Assembly: GCF_000499845.2 (NCBI RefSeq)
Contig: NC_023753.2
Coordinates: 17,112,193 to 17,176,192, forward strand
From: Phaseolus vulgaris
Lineage: Eukaryota > Streptophyta > Magnoliopsida > Fabales > Fabaceae
Direction: 5' to 3'
DNA length: 64,000 bases
This document shows, in pieces, positions 58,101 through 64,000 of this stretch (positions within the stretch are counted from its first letter, which is position 1; every line of letters begins with the position of its first letter). A model generated the notes under the pieces. The model was given only the letters and a program-made list of their open reading frames with translations, was not told where the DNA came from and ran no database searches. The translations under genes were made by a program, and so were the position numbers.

Positions 58101-61100
58101 CTTCTCCACCATGCCTCGCATGAGCTCGACAGACCCCTGAGCGGCTTCAAGGTCACTGCGCAGCGACTCGTTGTCGTGCTCGAGTTCCCTCAGCTTTTTC
58201 TCCAGGACCTTCTGCTTGCGATGCTGGTTGGAGAACTCCAGCGAGAGCACCACCTGCTTGGCAAGGTGTGCGTCAATCTCCTCCCCGCTCCAGTCGACGA
58301 GCTCCCCATTGCTGATGTGCTGTCGCACCATGGAGATAACTCTGCTGAAGTTTTCATGGTTGGCTCCAGTGTTGCTTGGGCGCGAGCCAGACCCACCATG
58401 TTCAGCATTGGCGGTGGAGATTGTCATTGGAGGCGGGGCACACTCTTTTTGAGCAGAAACACCCCCAGCAGGGTGAGCGGATGGACCAGGTGATTGGCCT
58501 GGTGGGGGGGAAGTTGGTGGTTGAGAGGTTGGGGGCGATTTTTGGCCAGGAGAAGGAGGACATGCGGGCTCTGGAGCCGGTCGAGTAGAGGGAGAGGGAG
58601 GTGGTGAACCTTCTTCTACCTCTACCACCTCTATCCCTCCAGGCTGGAGAGACGAGGCCCCCTCAGCCACTGCTTTCTTCCTCTGGCGGTGAATGAGGGG
58701 GGAGCCTAAGCTTTCCTCTTCCACTGAGGCAGCAGCAGCAGCAGGTACCAGCGAGGAAGCCTTCACCAGTCTCTTCCTTTTCTTCCCTTGCTCGGGGCCT
58801 TCGGCTGGCGCGACCGAGAGCGGAGGGGCTTCGATTGGCTCGGTGGTGGAAGAGGAAGAGCCAGTCCCTTTGGCCGCTCGGCGTTTAGCGAGCTCCAACA
58901 CCGCCAACCTCCTATCTTTCCCTGACATTGAATCTGCATAGGCAAGAAAGAGGAAAATAAGACAGCTAAAGAGACGCAAGCAAGGTGGAAAGTATAAGAG
59001 CATGCATGAGGAAGTATAAATGTCCTAAGGGGCGGCAGAGAAAGAACTACCTATATATTTCTTCAGGGAAACCACATCAAACTCATCCTTGATGAGGCGA
59101 GCGGAGTCATACTTAGCCCCCAGGAGCAGCCCACACAGCTCGCGCTCGTAGGGGGCCATGGTCTCGAGATCCTTGGGTTTTTTAAATTGAACCTGGGGAA
59201 CCCAGTAGAGGGGATACCCCTCGAGCAGATGAGGGCTTTGTGGGGTGGCGGATATCATATAAAATCTGCCCTTCCAGTCTTTGAAGGACTGCTGGTACAG
59301 GCCCAGAAGCACCCGTCCAGCAACCCCGTTCAGGCTGACCCAAAACCTATCCCCTGGTTTCTTCGCCTCAAAGAAGTAGAGGAACACCTCCACCGAGGCG
59401 TTGTGCCCAAAGTAGTTGCACAGAATCTGAAACGCCCGGATGAAGGCCCAGGCATTGGGGTGGAGTTGGCAGGGCGCGACGTTCAACTCCATCATCAGCT
59501 CTTTCTCGAAGAAGGTGAAGGGGAGTCGCAACCTCAACCTTTTGAAGATCGCGGAGTAAACAAAAACGAAGGGCACCCCATTGGTGGCCCTGTCGTCAGC
59601 GCAAATGGGCATCCCTCGGGGAGGGATGCGGACTCGGATGTGGAAGTCGTTTTCCCTGTCTATGGAACACGAGGGTTCATCCGGGTCGTGGCTCAGAAGC
59701 GAGTTAAGATGGTCCTCAGGTAGCAAGATGGACGTTTCAGATAGCAACGCCAGAGGGGCCCAGTCATAGACTTTGGCGTTGTCATGGAATGAGGTGACAA
59801 CAGGCGGTGGCGAAGCTGGTGCACTCGCGGAGGGCTGTGCACCAGAAGAAGAGGCAAGGACGCGAGCTGTCTGCTTCAAGCGAGCCATCGTGAGATAGCT
59901 GCAATGGAGGAAAAACGAAGGGTCAGAAATAGAAAGGGAGAGAGGGATGGATGGTTCGGTGAAAAACAGAGAGGGGGAATGAGGAAGAAATGCCCAGGTA
60001 AAGGAGAAAGAAGGGGAGGCAGAAGCCAAAGCGGAAACATGGGAAAAACCCTAGCGCGGGTTGAGAAGAAGAAAAACAGGGAAGGTGAATGCATGATAAC
60101 TAGAATGGTAAATGCAATCGGTAAAGATGACCAAAAAGGGGCCAGGGAAAAGAAAAACCATACCTTTGAATGATCGTAGGAGTATAGGATCACAGAGAAT
60201 TCGAAGAAAGATGGGTGCGCAGAAGAAAGGTTCGCAGAGAGTTTGGGAGTCAAATGAAGAAGATGAAGGAACAGTGGAAGGGCGCGCCATTTTGAATAAG
60301 AGAAGCGCTAGCGACGCACAACGCTGGCCGTTGATGGTGCCACGTGTCGCGAGATTAAGGAAGGAAGCCCAAACGTTAAAGAAGCAGCACGTGAGGTGGC
60401 ACGTGAGGCGGCCCCACTTGCCACGTGGACTGAGGGCACGACCACTTAGTCTCTTCGCTGAGAACGAGTTCTCGACTCGAGACTGGGGGGCTTGTGATCC
60501 GATCGGTCATCGGTAGTCGATGACATCATCATCAGAGAACCACGTGGACCACTCACAGGGTGACACGTGGACCAGGTGGCAGAGAGGTAGGGGGACGATC
60601 GCCAAGAGAGGTGATCGGTGGTCAGTAACCAAGTTACCACCGACAGATCAGGCGGCAGAGAGGTCGGGGGACAGATCACCCGGAATGGTGATCGGTGGTC
60701 AGTAGCCAAGTGACCACCAGCAGACCAGTTCCCAGACTCGCGCCTGGAGGCAGAGCGCGAGTAGCGAATAAACACTGATCAGTCATCGGGGTCTCGTGTT
60801 ACACGCAGTTAAACTGGGACTAAGGTTCCCAGCGAGAGCGTTACGCATGGACCTCGCATGAGCACACCTCAAGGAATCATGCACGAGAGTGGCCTGAGGG
60901 AACCAGTAAGCCAGTCGGTGATTGGTGATTCCCTCAACCCATTACGTGCGTGTCATCCTGAAGGGTAAGTCGCCTACGTAGAGAGTAACGTTTGGTGAGG
61001 GCGCCTAGACCAGCCACACCCGACGTTCTCCTAAGAGTATGCAATTTGCCCAGATAAGAGAAGCATCCCAAGTTACTCCGCAAGGGTGTAGCTTAGGCAG

Positions 61101-62806
61101 ACAAAGAGAGGCGCTAGAGCCCTTCCAGTAAGTGACACGTGTGTGGTTAGATGTGAGTTGCAGGCCTCCACGTGTCACCATCTGAGAGGGGTGCGGTCCA
61201 GACAAAAGAGCACTCCGTACCGCTAAAGGTACAGACAGGCGCAGCCAAGCGCAGACATGCGCAGACATGCGCAGACTCTCACGCTCCCCATTGCTGATTC
61301 TGAAGGTACGCTTTCTCTGAAAAGCATGACAGGGTTCTGACACATGCCAGAAAAGCATAACAGAATTCTGTTATGCCCAGAAGCAGGGAAAGAGGGATAA
61401 AAGACAGAATCAAAGGGAGAGTGAAAGGAGGAGAAAAAAAAAAAAAAGAGAGACGAAAAACAGAGTGCAAGTTTTTCTGATACACACATTTTTACTAAGT
61501 TTCCAGTTTTCTGGTGGTTCTGTTGAACTAACTTGATCGTCGGAGTGCAAACGGCCGCTAGAGGCGCCGTCTGTGTATTTTGCAGGTCACATTTCGAAGA
61601 CATCAGAGAGAGAGTTCAGAAGGTGATTCTTCAGGAGACACAGTCGCGAAGACAGGGCAGAAAGTGTTACGAAGCGATTCACCCACGTTCAGGTTGCCGG
61701 CAGGATCAACAAATAAATAAAAAAGAGAAATATGTTATTTGATTAACGTAAATGTACAAGAGAAAAGCAAAAATATATAGAATAGATTACAAAGACTATA
61801 TGATAACCATCTAATACAAAGTATACCATAAGTGTCTAATTCATAACCGTCTAATCCATAACCATCTAACACATAATTATACATTATTTCTAACAATAAT
61901 GATTCAATTGAAAACATCCAAATTTATCATAATTAAACCTAAACATTAATATTATATAGTTACTACATTGATGTTATTATATAGCATGCATCTACCAACC
62001 GTCATTCTCTTTATTAACTATTGTCACATTAAATATTAAACTGAATATATTAATTAAAAGGTAACTAAGTATAAGATATACATCTTAAAATTTCTTGCTC
62101 TATAAACTATTCATGCAATTTTAAATTTTGCCACTATATTCATTAACTCAACAAGTTTACATGGATGTTTTCTAGGGCCTACTACAAATGCACAACTGCT
62201 GGGTGTTCTGTAAAGAAGCACGTGGAACGTGATTCGCGCAACCAAAAAAATTTGATTAGTACTTATGAGGGAAGACACAATCATGAACAACCAACCTTTA
62301 GGAACCCTAGCAAACAATATGAAGATGATGAAGATGATGAAGAAGATGAAGAAGATGAAGAACTTGCTGCTGTTGCTGCAGCCAATACCCTATTGACTTT
62401 TGGATCACCTGTGAATTTTTTCAATACCTCAAACCTTGCAGAACCTCGAGTTCATACTCTTCAACTACTTCCTAATGACCCAAATCCTGAATTTTTCAAT
62501 AGGTTCATGAGACCCAACCATTTGGGAAGTTTCAATTATAACATGAATATTGGGTCTTCCTCCTACACTCCCCGAATGCATTATTCTTCTTTCATGAATA
62601 ATGCCGTTACCATGCCTTACCCTTCCTATGGACCTAACCTTGACCACTATGCTGCCCCTCAACCTAGGCTTCCAATTCCACCACCATTCAACAACATGAC
62701 TTTTTCTTTTGGAGGTTTTTCTCGAGATTGGATGAATGCTACTTATGGGTCCAGTTCAGTGTTTCGTTTCAGAGAAACAAGTGCAAGAGATCGTAGCTGG
62801 CACTAG
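43143..62806 (+). CDS. WRKY transcription factor gene 2 (WRKY domain split by a 16-kb intron)
   Basis: Exons 43143-43313, 45561-45904, 45996-46160 and 62176-62806 (phases 0, 2, 2; GT...AG throughout) give 436 residues, the same count as gene 1 despite different exon lengths. An EAR-like LDFDLNEP lies in exon 1, and a second PFDLN and the basic KRKRS at the exon 2/3 junction are conserved. WRKYGQK is at about 212-218. The finger C-X4-C-X23-H-X-H (C232, C237, H261, H263) is encoded after the 16,015-bp third intron. An acidic run follows (about 276-292). No stop or shift is seen in any exon. The intron holds a LINE, a copia relic and Tat-1b. Correct splicing is inferred from intact sites and frame, not shown. 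Intron retention would add few residues before a stop and lose the finger. Confidence 0.85.
44870..44962 (+). mobile_element. LINE 3'-end fragment in WRKY gene 2 intron 1
   Basis: GTATAAGGGTTGAACCATCC, then CTGAAGTGATTC, TTATTTATTTATTTTTTATT and GTCGATAAAAAAATAAAAA match the 3' UTR and tail of the LINE at 23185-24470. This is a severely 5'-truncated insertion of the same family. Confidence 0.75.
46235..47625 (-). pseudogene. 5'-truncated LINE in WRKY gene 2 intron 3
   Basis: On the minus strand: [21 protein letters not shown] (near 47560), [13 protein letters not shown], then zf-[23 protein letters not shown] with [14 protein letters not shown]-terminal [20 protein letters not shown] with INRNIQAG follows (near 46900), then a 3' UTR to about 46235. 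Stops interrupt it. Orientation is opposite to the WRKY gene. The junction with the copia relic near 47625 is approximate. Confidence 0.8.
47630..48860 (-). pseudogene. Ty1/copia gag-protease relic
   Basis: On the minus strand, ATG at 48826 ([13 protein letters not shown]) follows a primer-site-like TATATCAAGAGCC. The UBN2-type Gag segments come next ([35 protein letters not shown]), then [12 protein letters not shown] and the copia protease [14 protein letters not shown] (near 47800). Several stops and shifts break it, and integrase and RT are gone. Its short LTR (about 200 bp) begins at 61895 and runs down to 61709, is interrupted by Tat-1b, and ends near 48848. Confidence 0.78.
48861..50075 (+). 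repeat. 5' LTR of Tat-1b
   Basis: TGATCCGATCGG...GCCGGCAGGATCA, 1215 bp. It has several CACGTG boxes (for example in CCACGTGG and GACACGTGG near its start, and near 49502 and 49535). It also has a perfect palindrome at 49721-49742 ahead of a TATA-like GGATAAAAG (49761), an A15 run, and the ACTTGATCGTCGGAGTG motif ending at 49914. Confidence 0.95.
50076..50094 (+). promoter_or_regulatory. Tat-1b primer-binding site
   Basis: TTTGGCGCCCACCGTGGGG immediately follows the LTR and is the intact form of the site seen in Tat-1a. Confidence 0.85.
50172..52175 (+). CDS. Tat-1b Gag-protease
   Basis: 667 residues from ATG 50172 ([11 protein letters not shown]). It has an N-terminal coiled coil (about 18-80), then the Gag capsid (about 105-270) with [15 protein letters not shown] and [12 protein letters not shown] degenerate zinc-knuckle-like [15 protein letters not shown] lies near 370, followed by the aspartic protease with [12 protein letters not shown] near 497-508 and [18 protein letters not shown]. 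The last about 40 residues, after the A7 run at 52039-52045, are out of frame with Tat-1a and end at 52173-52175. One extra A relative to Tat-1a separates this frame from pol. Confidence 0.92.
   Translation: MPRNRQPSPAPSADEGAVTMAQVLEMVRTLQDNAAASKVEQERMQAELAASQSRNDELNRVNEELRRTLQAQREHVVDERVSRQPSPPRAFPMPFSPEIMGTMVPSNLVGVKASFKGVEDPEAHLTAFHTQMMLSGGSDAVYCKMFMSTLSGIAMEWFVSLPEGHITSFSQFSKLFIEQYIVNKAPAVVSYDLFDVRQYQGESLKDYLNRFGAQVVRLPSKDEDMLVHAFKKGVLPGPFSESLIRSHPSTFAEIRRCAVAHIVAETEVSEKRGSAAPPRPRGGQGKPQQARVHEAKEGKKVREKPRPYAPGKDQSKGRARENNAPPRYNFMVGLADLIALPAVAARLRVPEKTDKVLGRKKNEWCEFHQAFGHTLHSCLALGHQLAELVKSGFLADYLREPQGDRASGSQTGEQQHEVPVHGEVQTIAGGFSGGGCTASQRRRYTRSVMAVDAVNESHYPEVDIVFRKADLRDVVPHDNDPVVISLITAGRRVHRVLVDQGSSADVMFWPTFNKLQLSPDQLRPYTGCLYGFAGDQVEVRGYIELRTTFTDGTAARTERIKYLVVNAPSAYNVLLGRPTLNRLGAIPSTRHMKLKLPSMEGAVITIKSDQAEARRCYENSLKQKKKCVPCHHKTTTRCARRAIGGQGDTRRSEDGERCGGGLPGGPS
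52051..55569 (+). CDS. Tat-1b RT-RNase H-RNase H-integrase
   Basis: An intact 1172-codon frame, +1 relative to gag-protease, with no ATG at its head. It would be reached through a frame change at the A7 run. RT has [37 protein letters not shown] and YVDDM (about 287). RNase H has [20 protein letters not shown]. The archaeal-type RNase H has [13 protein letters not shown] and [11 protein letters not shown]. Integrase has an HHCC zinc region (HVGGRAL...[11 protein letters not shown]), and the DDE core [18 protein letters not shown] and [12 protein letters not shown]. The end has a GPF/Y-like [10 protein letters not shown] and [11 protein letters not shown]. All catalytic motifs are present, unlike in Tat-1a. 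Confidence 0.93.
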   Translation: MCHVTTKPPPGVREERLAVRETQGAQRMESAAVGGSQVAQVEEEDEGTITPRESGIARAVIASERRPHPAEGWIEVDIRGRKFKLGESLVEEERRLIMGMIEKHMNAFAWSSSDMPGIDPDFLCHRLSMDPMVRPVRQRRRKFNEEKRKVIHDEAQKLLVAGHIREIQYPEWLANVVLVRKASGKWRMCVDFTDLNKACPKDSYPLPSIDALVDSASGGKLLSFLDAFSGYNQIRMHPMDECKTAFMTERSCYCYKVMPFGLKNAGATYQRLMGRVLSPMLGRNVHAYVDDMVVTSQEKKHHAADLEELFTTIAKYRLKLNPEKCIFGVEAGKFLGFLLTERGIEANPEKCAAIVAMRSPTTVKEVQQLTGRLAALSRFMSAGGEKGHPYFQCLKRNSRFLWTQECEEAFIKLKGYLASPPVLRKPQVGIPLRLYFAVTERAVSSVLVQELDQAQRPVYFVSKVLQGPETRYQALEKAALAVVFSARRLRHYFHSFTVVVMTDLPIQNVLKKPDVAGRMVKWAVELSEFDIQYEPRGPIKGQVFADFVVELSSIATPAEGLDFRWVLSVDGSSNQQGSGAGVILEGPNGVLIEQSLRFAFKASNNQAEYEALIAGMLLAREMGARNLLAKSDSLLVTGQVTGEFQAKDPQMAAYLEYVQLLKTSFAEFELVHVPREQNARADLLAKLASSGKGGKQRTVIQETLKVPRAFVSDNQVLHVYKSMERLTIGHRSLTQETLRAPRVRSRPSKIGESMEVHAEKEPHTWMTPYRLYLEDGVLPLDLAEAKRIKRSSSKFTLIDGSLFRFGFSHPVQICVHGEQCTRLMSELHEGVCGSHVGGRALASRVLRAGYYWPKLKEDCIRFAQRCKQCQLHADWHKAPPEELRSIHSPWPFHTWGIDILGPFPLATRQMKFLIVAIEYFTKWVEAEPVAHITAQKVEHFVWKNIVCRFGIPKRLVSDNGTQFTSHQLRKMCEELKIQQVFASVEHPQTNGQVESANRVLLRGLKRRLDKAKGGWAEEVPRIVWSYHTTPQSSTHETPFSLVYGTDAMIPVEIQESSPRFLNFVAEESNEERRVNLDLLDEVREEARVSAEAVKRRVERRHNSKVRPRHFQEGDLVMRKAHQNDMQNKLSPKWTGPYRVVETLENGAYRLETLEGGAIPRTWNATHLKFYFS
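55643..55695 (+). promoter_or_regulatory. Conserved post-pol box
   Basis: GGGGCACTCTTTTCCCTAAAG, then AGGGTTTTTAACGAGGCCACC. It is the counterpart of 9454-9507 in Tat-1a. Role unknown. Confidence 0.5.
55696..56607. other. Tat-1b non-coding spacer with repeats
   Basis: Repeated CCCCAGGTGCAAG/TGCCCTAGGCGCAAG phrases near 55745-55850 and a three-unit tandem repeat at 56269-56430. No gene was recognised. Confidence 0.55.
56269..56430 (+). repeat. About 60-bp tandem repeat (3 units)
   Basis: Units begin CAGATCGCGCTAAGCC, CAGATCGTGCTAAGCC and CAGATCGCGCCGAACC at 56269, 56327 and 56389. Each has GGTTAACACTTAGTCG or a variant. Confidence 0.8.
56608..59888 (-). CDS. Tat-1b antisense spliced gene, interrupted by a solo LTR
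   Basis: Exon 1 is 59888-59051 (MARLKQTAR...KKYI). The intron is 59050-58934 (GT...AG, phase 1, 117 bp). Exon 2 is 58933-57785, resuming 56800-56608 after a solo LTR (56801-57784). Excluding the LTR and one CCGCA copy, the frame is continuous and codes 724 residues. Exon 1 has a globular domain with [27 protein letters not shown] and [10 protein letters not shown]. Exon 2 has Pro/Ser-rich linkers and a long coiled coil ending [12 protein letters not shown] 5'-UTR intron (60163-59899) parallels Tat-1a. As it stands the frame runs into the LTR and stops at 57618. Function is unknown; such antisense ORFs are a known oddity of Tat elements. Confidence 0.78.
56801..57784 (-). repeat. Solo LTR-A inside the Tat-1b antisense gene
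   Basis: 984 bp with TGATG/CATCA ends and a perfect duplication CCGCA (56796-56800 and 57785-57789). It is closely similar to 1091-2084, with some divergence near 57000-57110. There is no primer site or internal region. It arrived after Tat-1b inserted, since it lies within it. Confidence 0.95.
59899..60163 (-). other. Predicted 5'-UTR intron of Tat-1b antisense gene
   Basis: Donor CAAAG|GTATGG at 60164/60163 and acceptor CCATTGCAG at 59899, ten bases before the ATG at 59888 on the minus strand. Position and context match the Tat-1a intron 13890-13652. Confidence 0.6.
60481..60494 (+). promoter_or_regulatory. Tat-1b polypurine tract
   Basis: GACTGGGGGGCTTG directly precedes the 3' LTR and matches the Tat-1a tract. 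Confidence 0.75.
60495..61708 (+). repeat. 3' LTR of Tat-1b
   Basis: 1214 bp, nearly identical to the 5' LTR. CACGTG boxes are at 60541, 60564, 61136 and 61169. The palindrome is at 61355-61376, followed by the TATA-like GGATAAAAG (about 61395). Its promoter points toward WRKY exon 4, which begins 468 bp after the LTR end. Confidence 0.95.
61709..61895 (-). repeat. Copia LTR remnant, outer part
   Basis: On the minus strand this begins TGTTAGAAATAATG at 61895, with TAGATGGTTATGGATTAG-type short repeats and a TATA-like region. It continues beyond Tat-1b at 48860-48848, where it meets the copia primer site. Together that gives an LTR of about 200 bp. Confidence 0.65.
61896..62175 (+). other. 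3' end of WRKY gene 2 intron 3
   Basis: Original AT-rich intron sequence up to the acceptor TTTTCTAG (62175). It matches the acceptor context TTTTTCTAG of gene 1 at 30880. Confidence 0.7.
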
Positions 62807-63825
62807 TTATTTAATTGACAGTTATCATTGAACTATTTCCTTGGACTTTCATTTTGTGCTTCGGGTATTTTTTTTTTAATTTTGGTGTTGTTTTCGGTTA
62901 TTCGGATTCGAGTTAAACTTGTGTTTCATGAAGTATGGACAAAATTGCATGCTAAGACTATATTTGAAATGAAAATTTGGTTTATACATTCAACTTCATT
63001 TTATGGTTTGGTTTGTGTGAAAATTTAATGACTTAGTTTTTCGATGGTTATTCTTCTCCGTTATCACGAAATTACAAAGATTTTATGACGTTGGAGCACC
63101 CTTTTATATATACATAAAAGAAAAACATGTTGTTATGGAGGGAATAGTATGACCGAGAAAAACTGCTTCTTGACAAGCTCATGCAGGATTCAATAACAAA
63201 TGGTTCTTGCAAGGTGACAAAAGACTCTTCTTGCAGCCATGTACACTCCCTAAACTGGTATCATTGATGGACTCTTCTTATAATGCTCTTTTAAACCCCA
63301 AACAGCACTTTTAGATTGCAGTTTTATCTTCTCTTCATTTGCATACTTAGTTCCTTCCAAAACATCCCTAGGGAAGACTGTTCCTACGTGGTAGTGTCTG
63401 TTTTTAGTTGGAGATATGATCCAAATCTGAGAAGGGAGAGAAACTTTCGCACACAAAGAACTTGCAAACCCAAAACCCTTACGAAGCAGCAACAAGATTT
63501 CTTTAAACACACTGTGCTTGAACACATCACTCACCATAATTTTAACTATACATATTTTAAATTAATTGATAATTAAAATCATATAACTAATTAAAATATC
63601 AATTTACAAACTAATTTATAATTTTTATGATTTTTATTTAATAATTTTTTTAAGTAAACATTGCTATCTTATCTTTGGGAAGAAGCTACAAAGACTTAGT
63701 TGGTTGGTTTGCTTTTATCTTAGCACATCATATTTAGATTTCTTGCTACTGATTATATATGCAAAGCTGGATGATTTTACCTTTTCGATTCATGACTGGT
63801 TTTTTATTCTCTTGTATTAAATGCA
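62807..63825. other. 3' flank of WRKY gene 2
   Basis: Presumed 3' UTR followed by intergenic DNA. A 95-codon minus-strand frame (63250-63537) shows no recognised domain and I do not call it a gene. Confidence 0.45.
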
Positions 63826-64000
63826 TACTACAAGAAAATATTGAATCACAACTAATTTAGAAACTTAAAAAAAATAAAATTATATAATAACTAATTTAGA
63901 TACTATTTTATAAATTAAAAATTATTGGTTACTAAAATGATATCTATTATTAATAAAAATTATAATATAACTAAATACTATATTTTTTTTAACTAATAAT
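63826..64000. mobile_element. MITE-like DNA transposon, cut by window edge
   Basis: ACTACAAGAAAATATTG (one base short of the usual CACTACAAGAAAA end) leads into ...CTAATTTAGATACTATTTTA..., the same interior as the element inside the 18S pseudogene. The other end is outside the window. Confidence 0.55.

Larger units (their letters stand above)
48861..61708 (+). mobile_element. Tat-1b: complete, very young Ty3/gypsy Tat-lineage element
   Basis: This 12.85-kb element has LTRs 48861-50075 and 60495-61708, flanked by the perfect duplication ACAAA (48856-48860, 61709-61713). Internal order matches Tat-1a: primer site, gag-protease, RT-RNase H-archaeal RNase H-integrase, conserved post-pol box, repeats, antisense spliced gene and polypurine tract. 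Its LTR sequence is unrelated to that of Tat-1a, so it is a different family of the same lineage. It inserted in the LTR of a copia relic inside intron 3 of WRKY gene 2, on the same strand as the gene. By eye the two LTRs differ by two substitutions and one A in a homopolymer. Confidence 0.95.

Noticed and set aside
61223..61603. Minus-strand open frames within the Tat-1b LTRs (also 49371-49970)
   Set aside because: They are duplicated in both LTRs, have no domain, and include a poly-Phe run from the A homopolymer. They overlap promoter and primer features.
43143..62806. WRKY gene 2 as a dead gene broken by transposons
   Set aside because: All four exons are open, phases match gene 1 and the large insertions are confined to introns. 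Expression remains unproven, but the sequence gives no reason to call it a pseudogene.
63250..63537. 95-codon minus-strand frame downstream of WRKY gene 2
   Set aside because: No recognisable domain, motif or paralogous copy in the window. It is treated as chance.

Overview
This window is plant nuclear DNA, most likely from a phaseoloid legume (Phaseolus/Vigna type). That reading is an inference from the retrotransposon families and WRKY gene structure; no database was consulted. It holds two host genes, a tandem pair of four-exon WRKY transcription factor genes on the + strand (27085-31538 and 43143-62806). Nearly everything else is transposable-element sequence in nested layers, plus a decayed 18S rRNA fragment. 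I saw no tRNA gene, CRISPR array or bacterial-type feature.

Layout. 1-2084: 5' end of a minus-strand LTR retrotransposon (called LTR-A here) that runs off the left edge. It sits in the gag of a + strand Ty3/gypsy derivative (element G; 2085-2500 and 15190-about 17515) that appears to lack reverse transcriptase. 2501-15189: a complete Ty3/gypsy Tat-lineage element (Tat-1a) inserted in G. It has dual RNase H and an antisense spliced gene between pol and the 3' LTR. 18031-21659: minus-strand relic of a second Tat family (Tat-2A) carrying a solo LTR-A. 21660-23184: AT-rich. 23185-24470: 5'-truncated LINE. 24498-25213: 18S rRNA pseudogene split by a small DNA transposon. 25214-32530: WRKY gene 1 and flanks. 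32540-42030: LINE ORF1 fragment, two more Tat-2 relics, solo LTRs, and gypsy and copia scraps. 42031-62806: WRKY gene 2. Its third intron is about 16 kb long and contains a LINE, a copia relic and a very young complete Tat element (Tat-1b, 48861-61708). 62807-64000: 3' flank and the edge of a MITE.

How it fits together. The two WRKY genes share exon number, intron phases, N-terminal EAR-like motif, acidic region and predicted length (436 aa), so they are a local duplication. The intervening and intronic DNA was later filled by transposons. In gene 2 the WRKYGQK half and the zinc-finger half of the DNA-binding domain lie 16 kb apart, with a same-strand LTR promoter 468 bp upstream of the last exon. 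The order of nesting is supported by target-site duplications: ACAAA for Tat-1b, CCGCA and CCGCC for two solo LTR-A copies, GGGCT for a third LTR family, and a near-match AGTTT/AGTTC for Tat-1a. All comparisons were made by eye between copies within the window.
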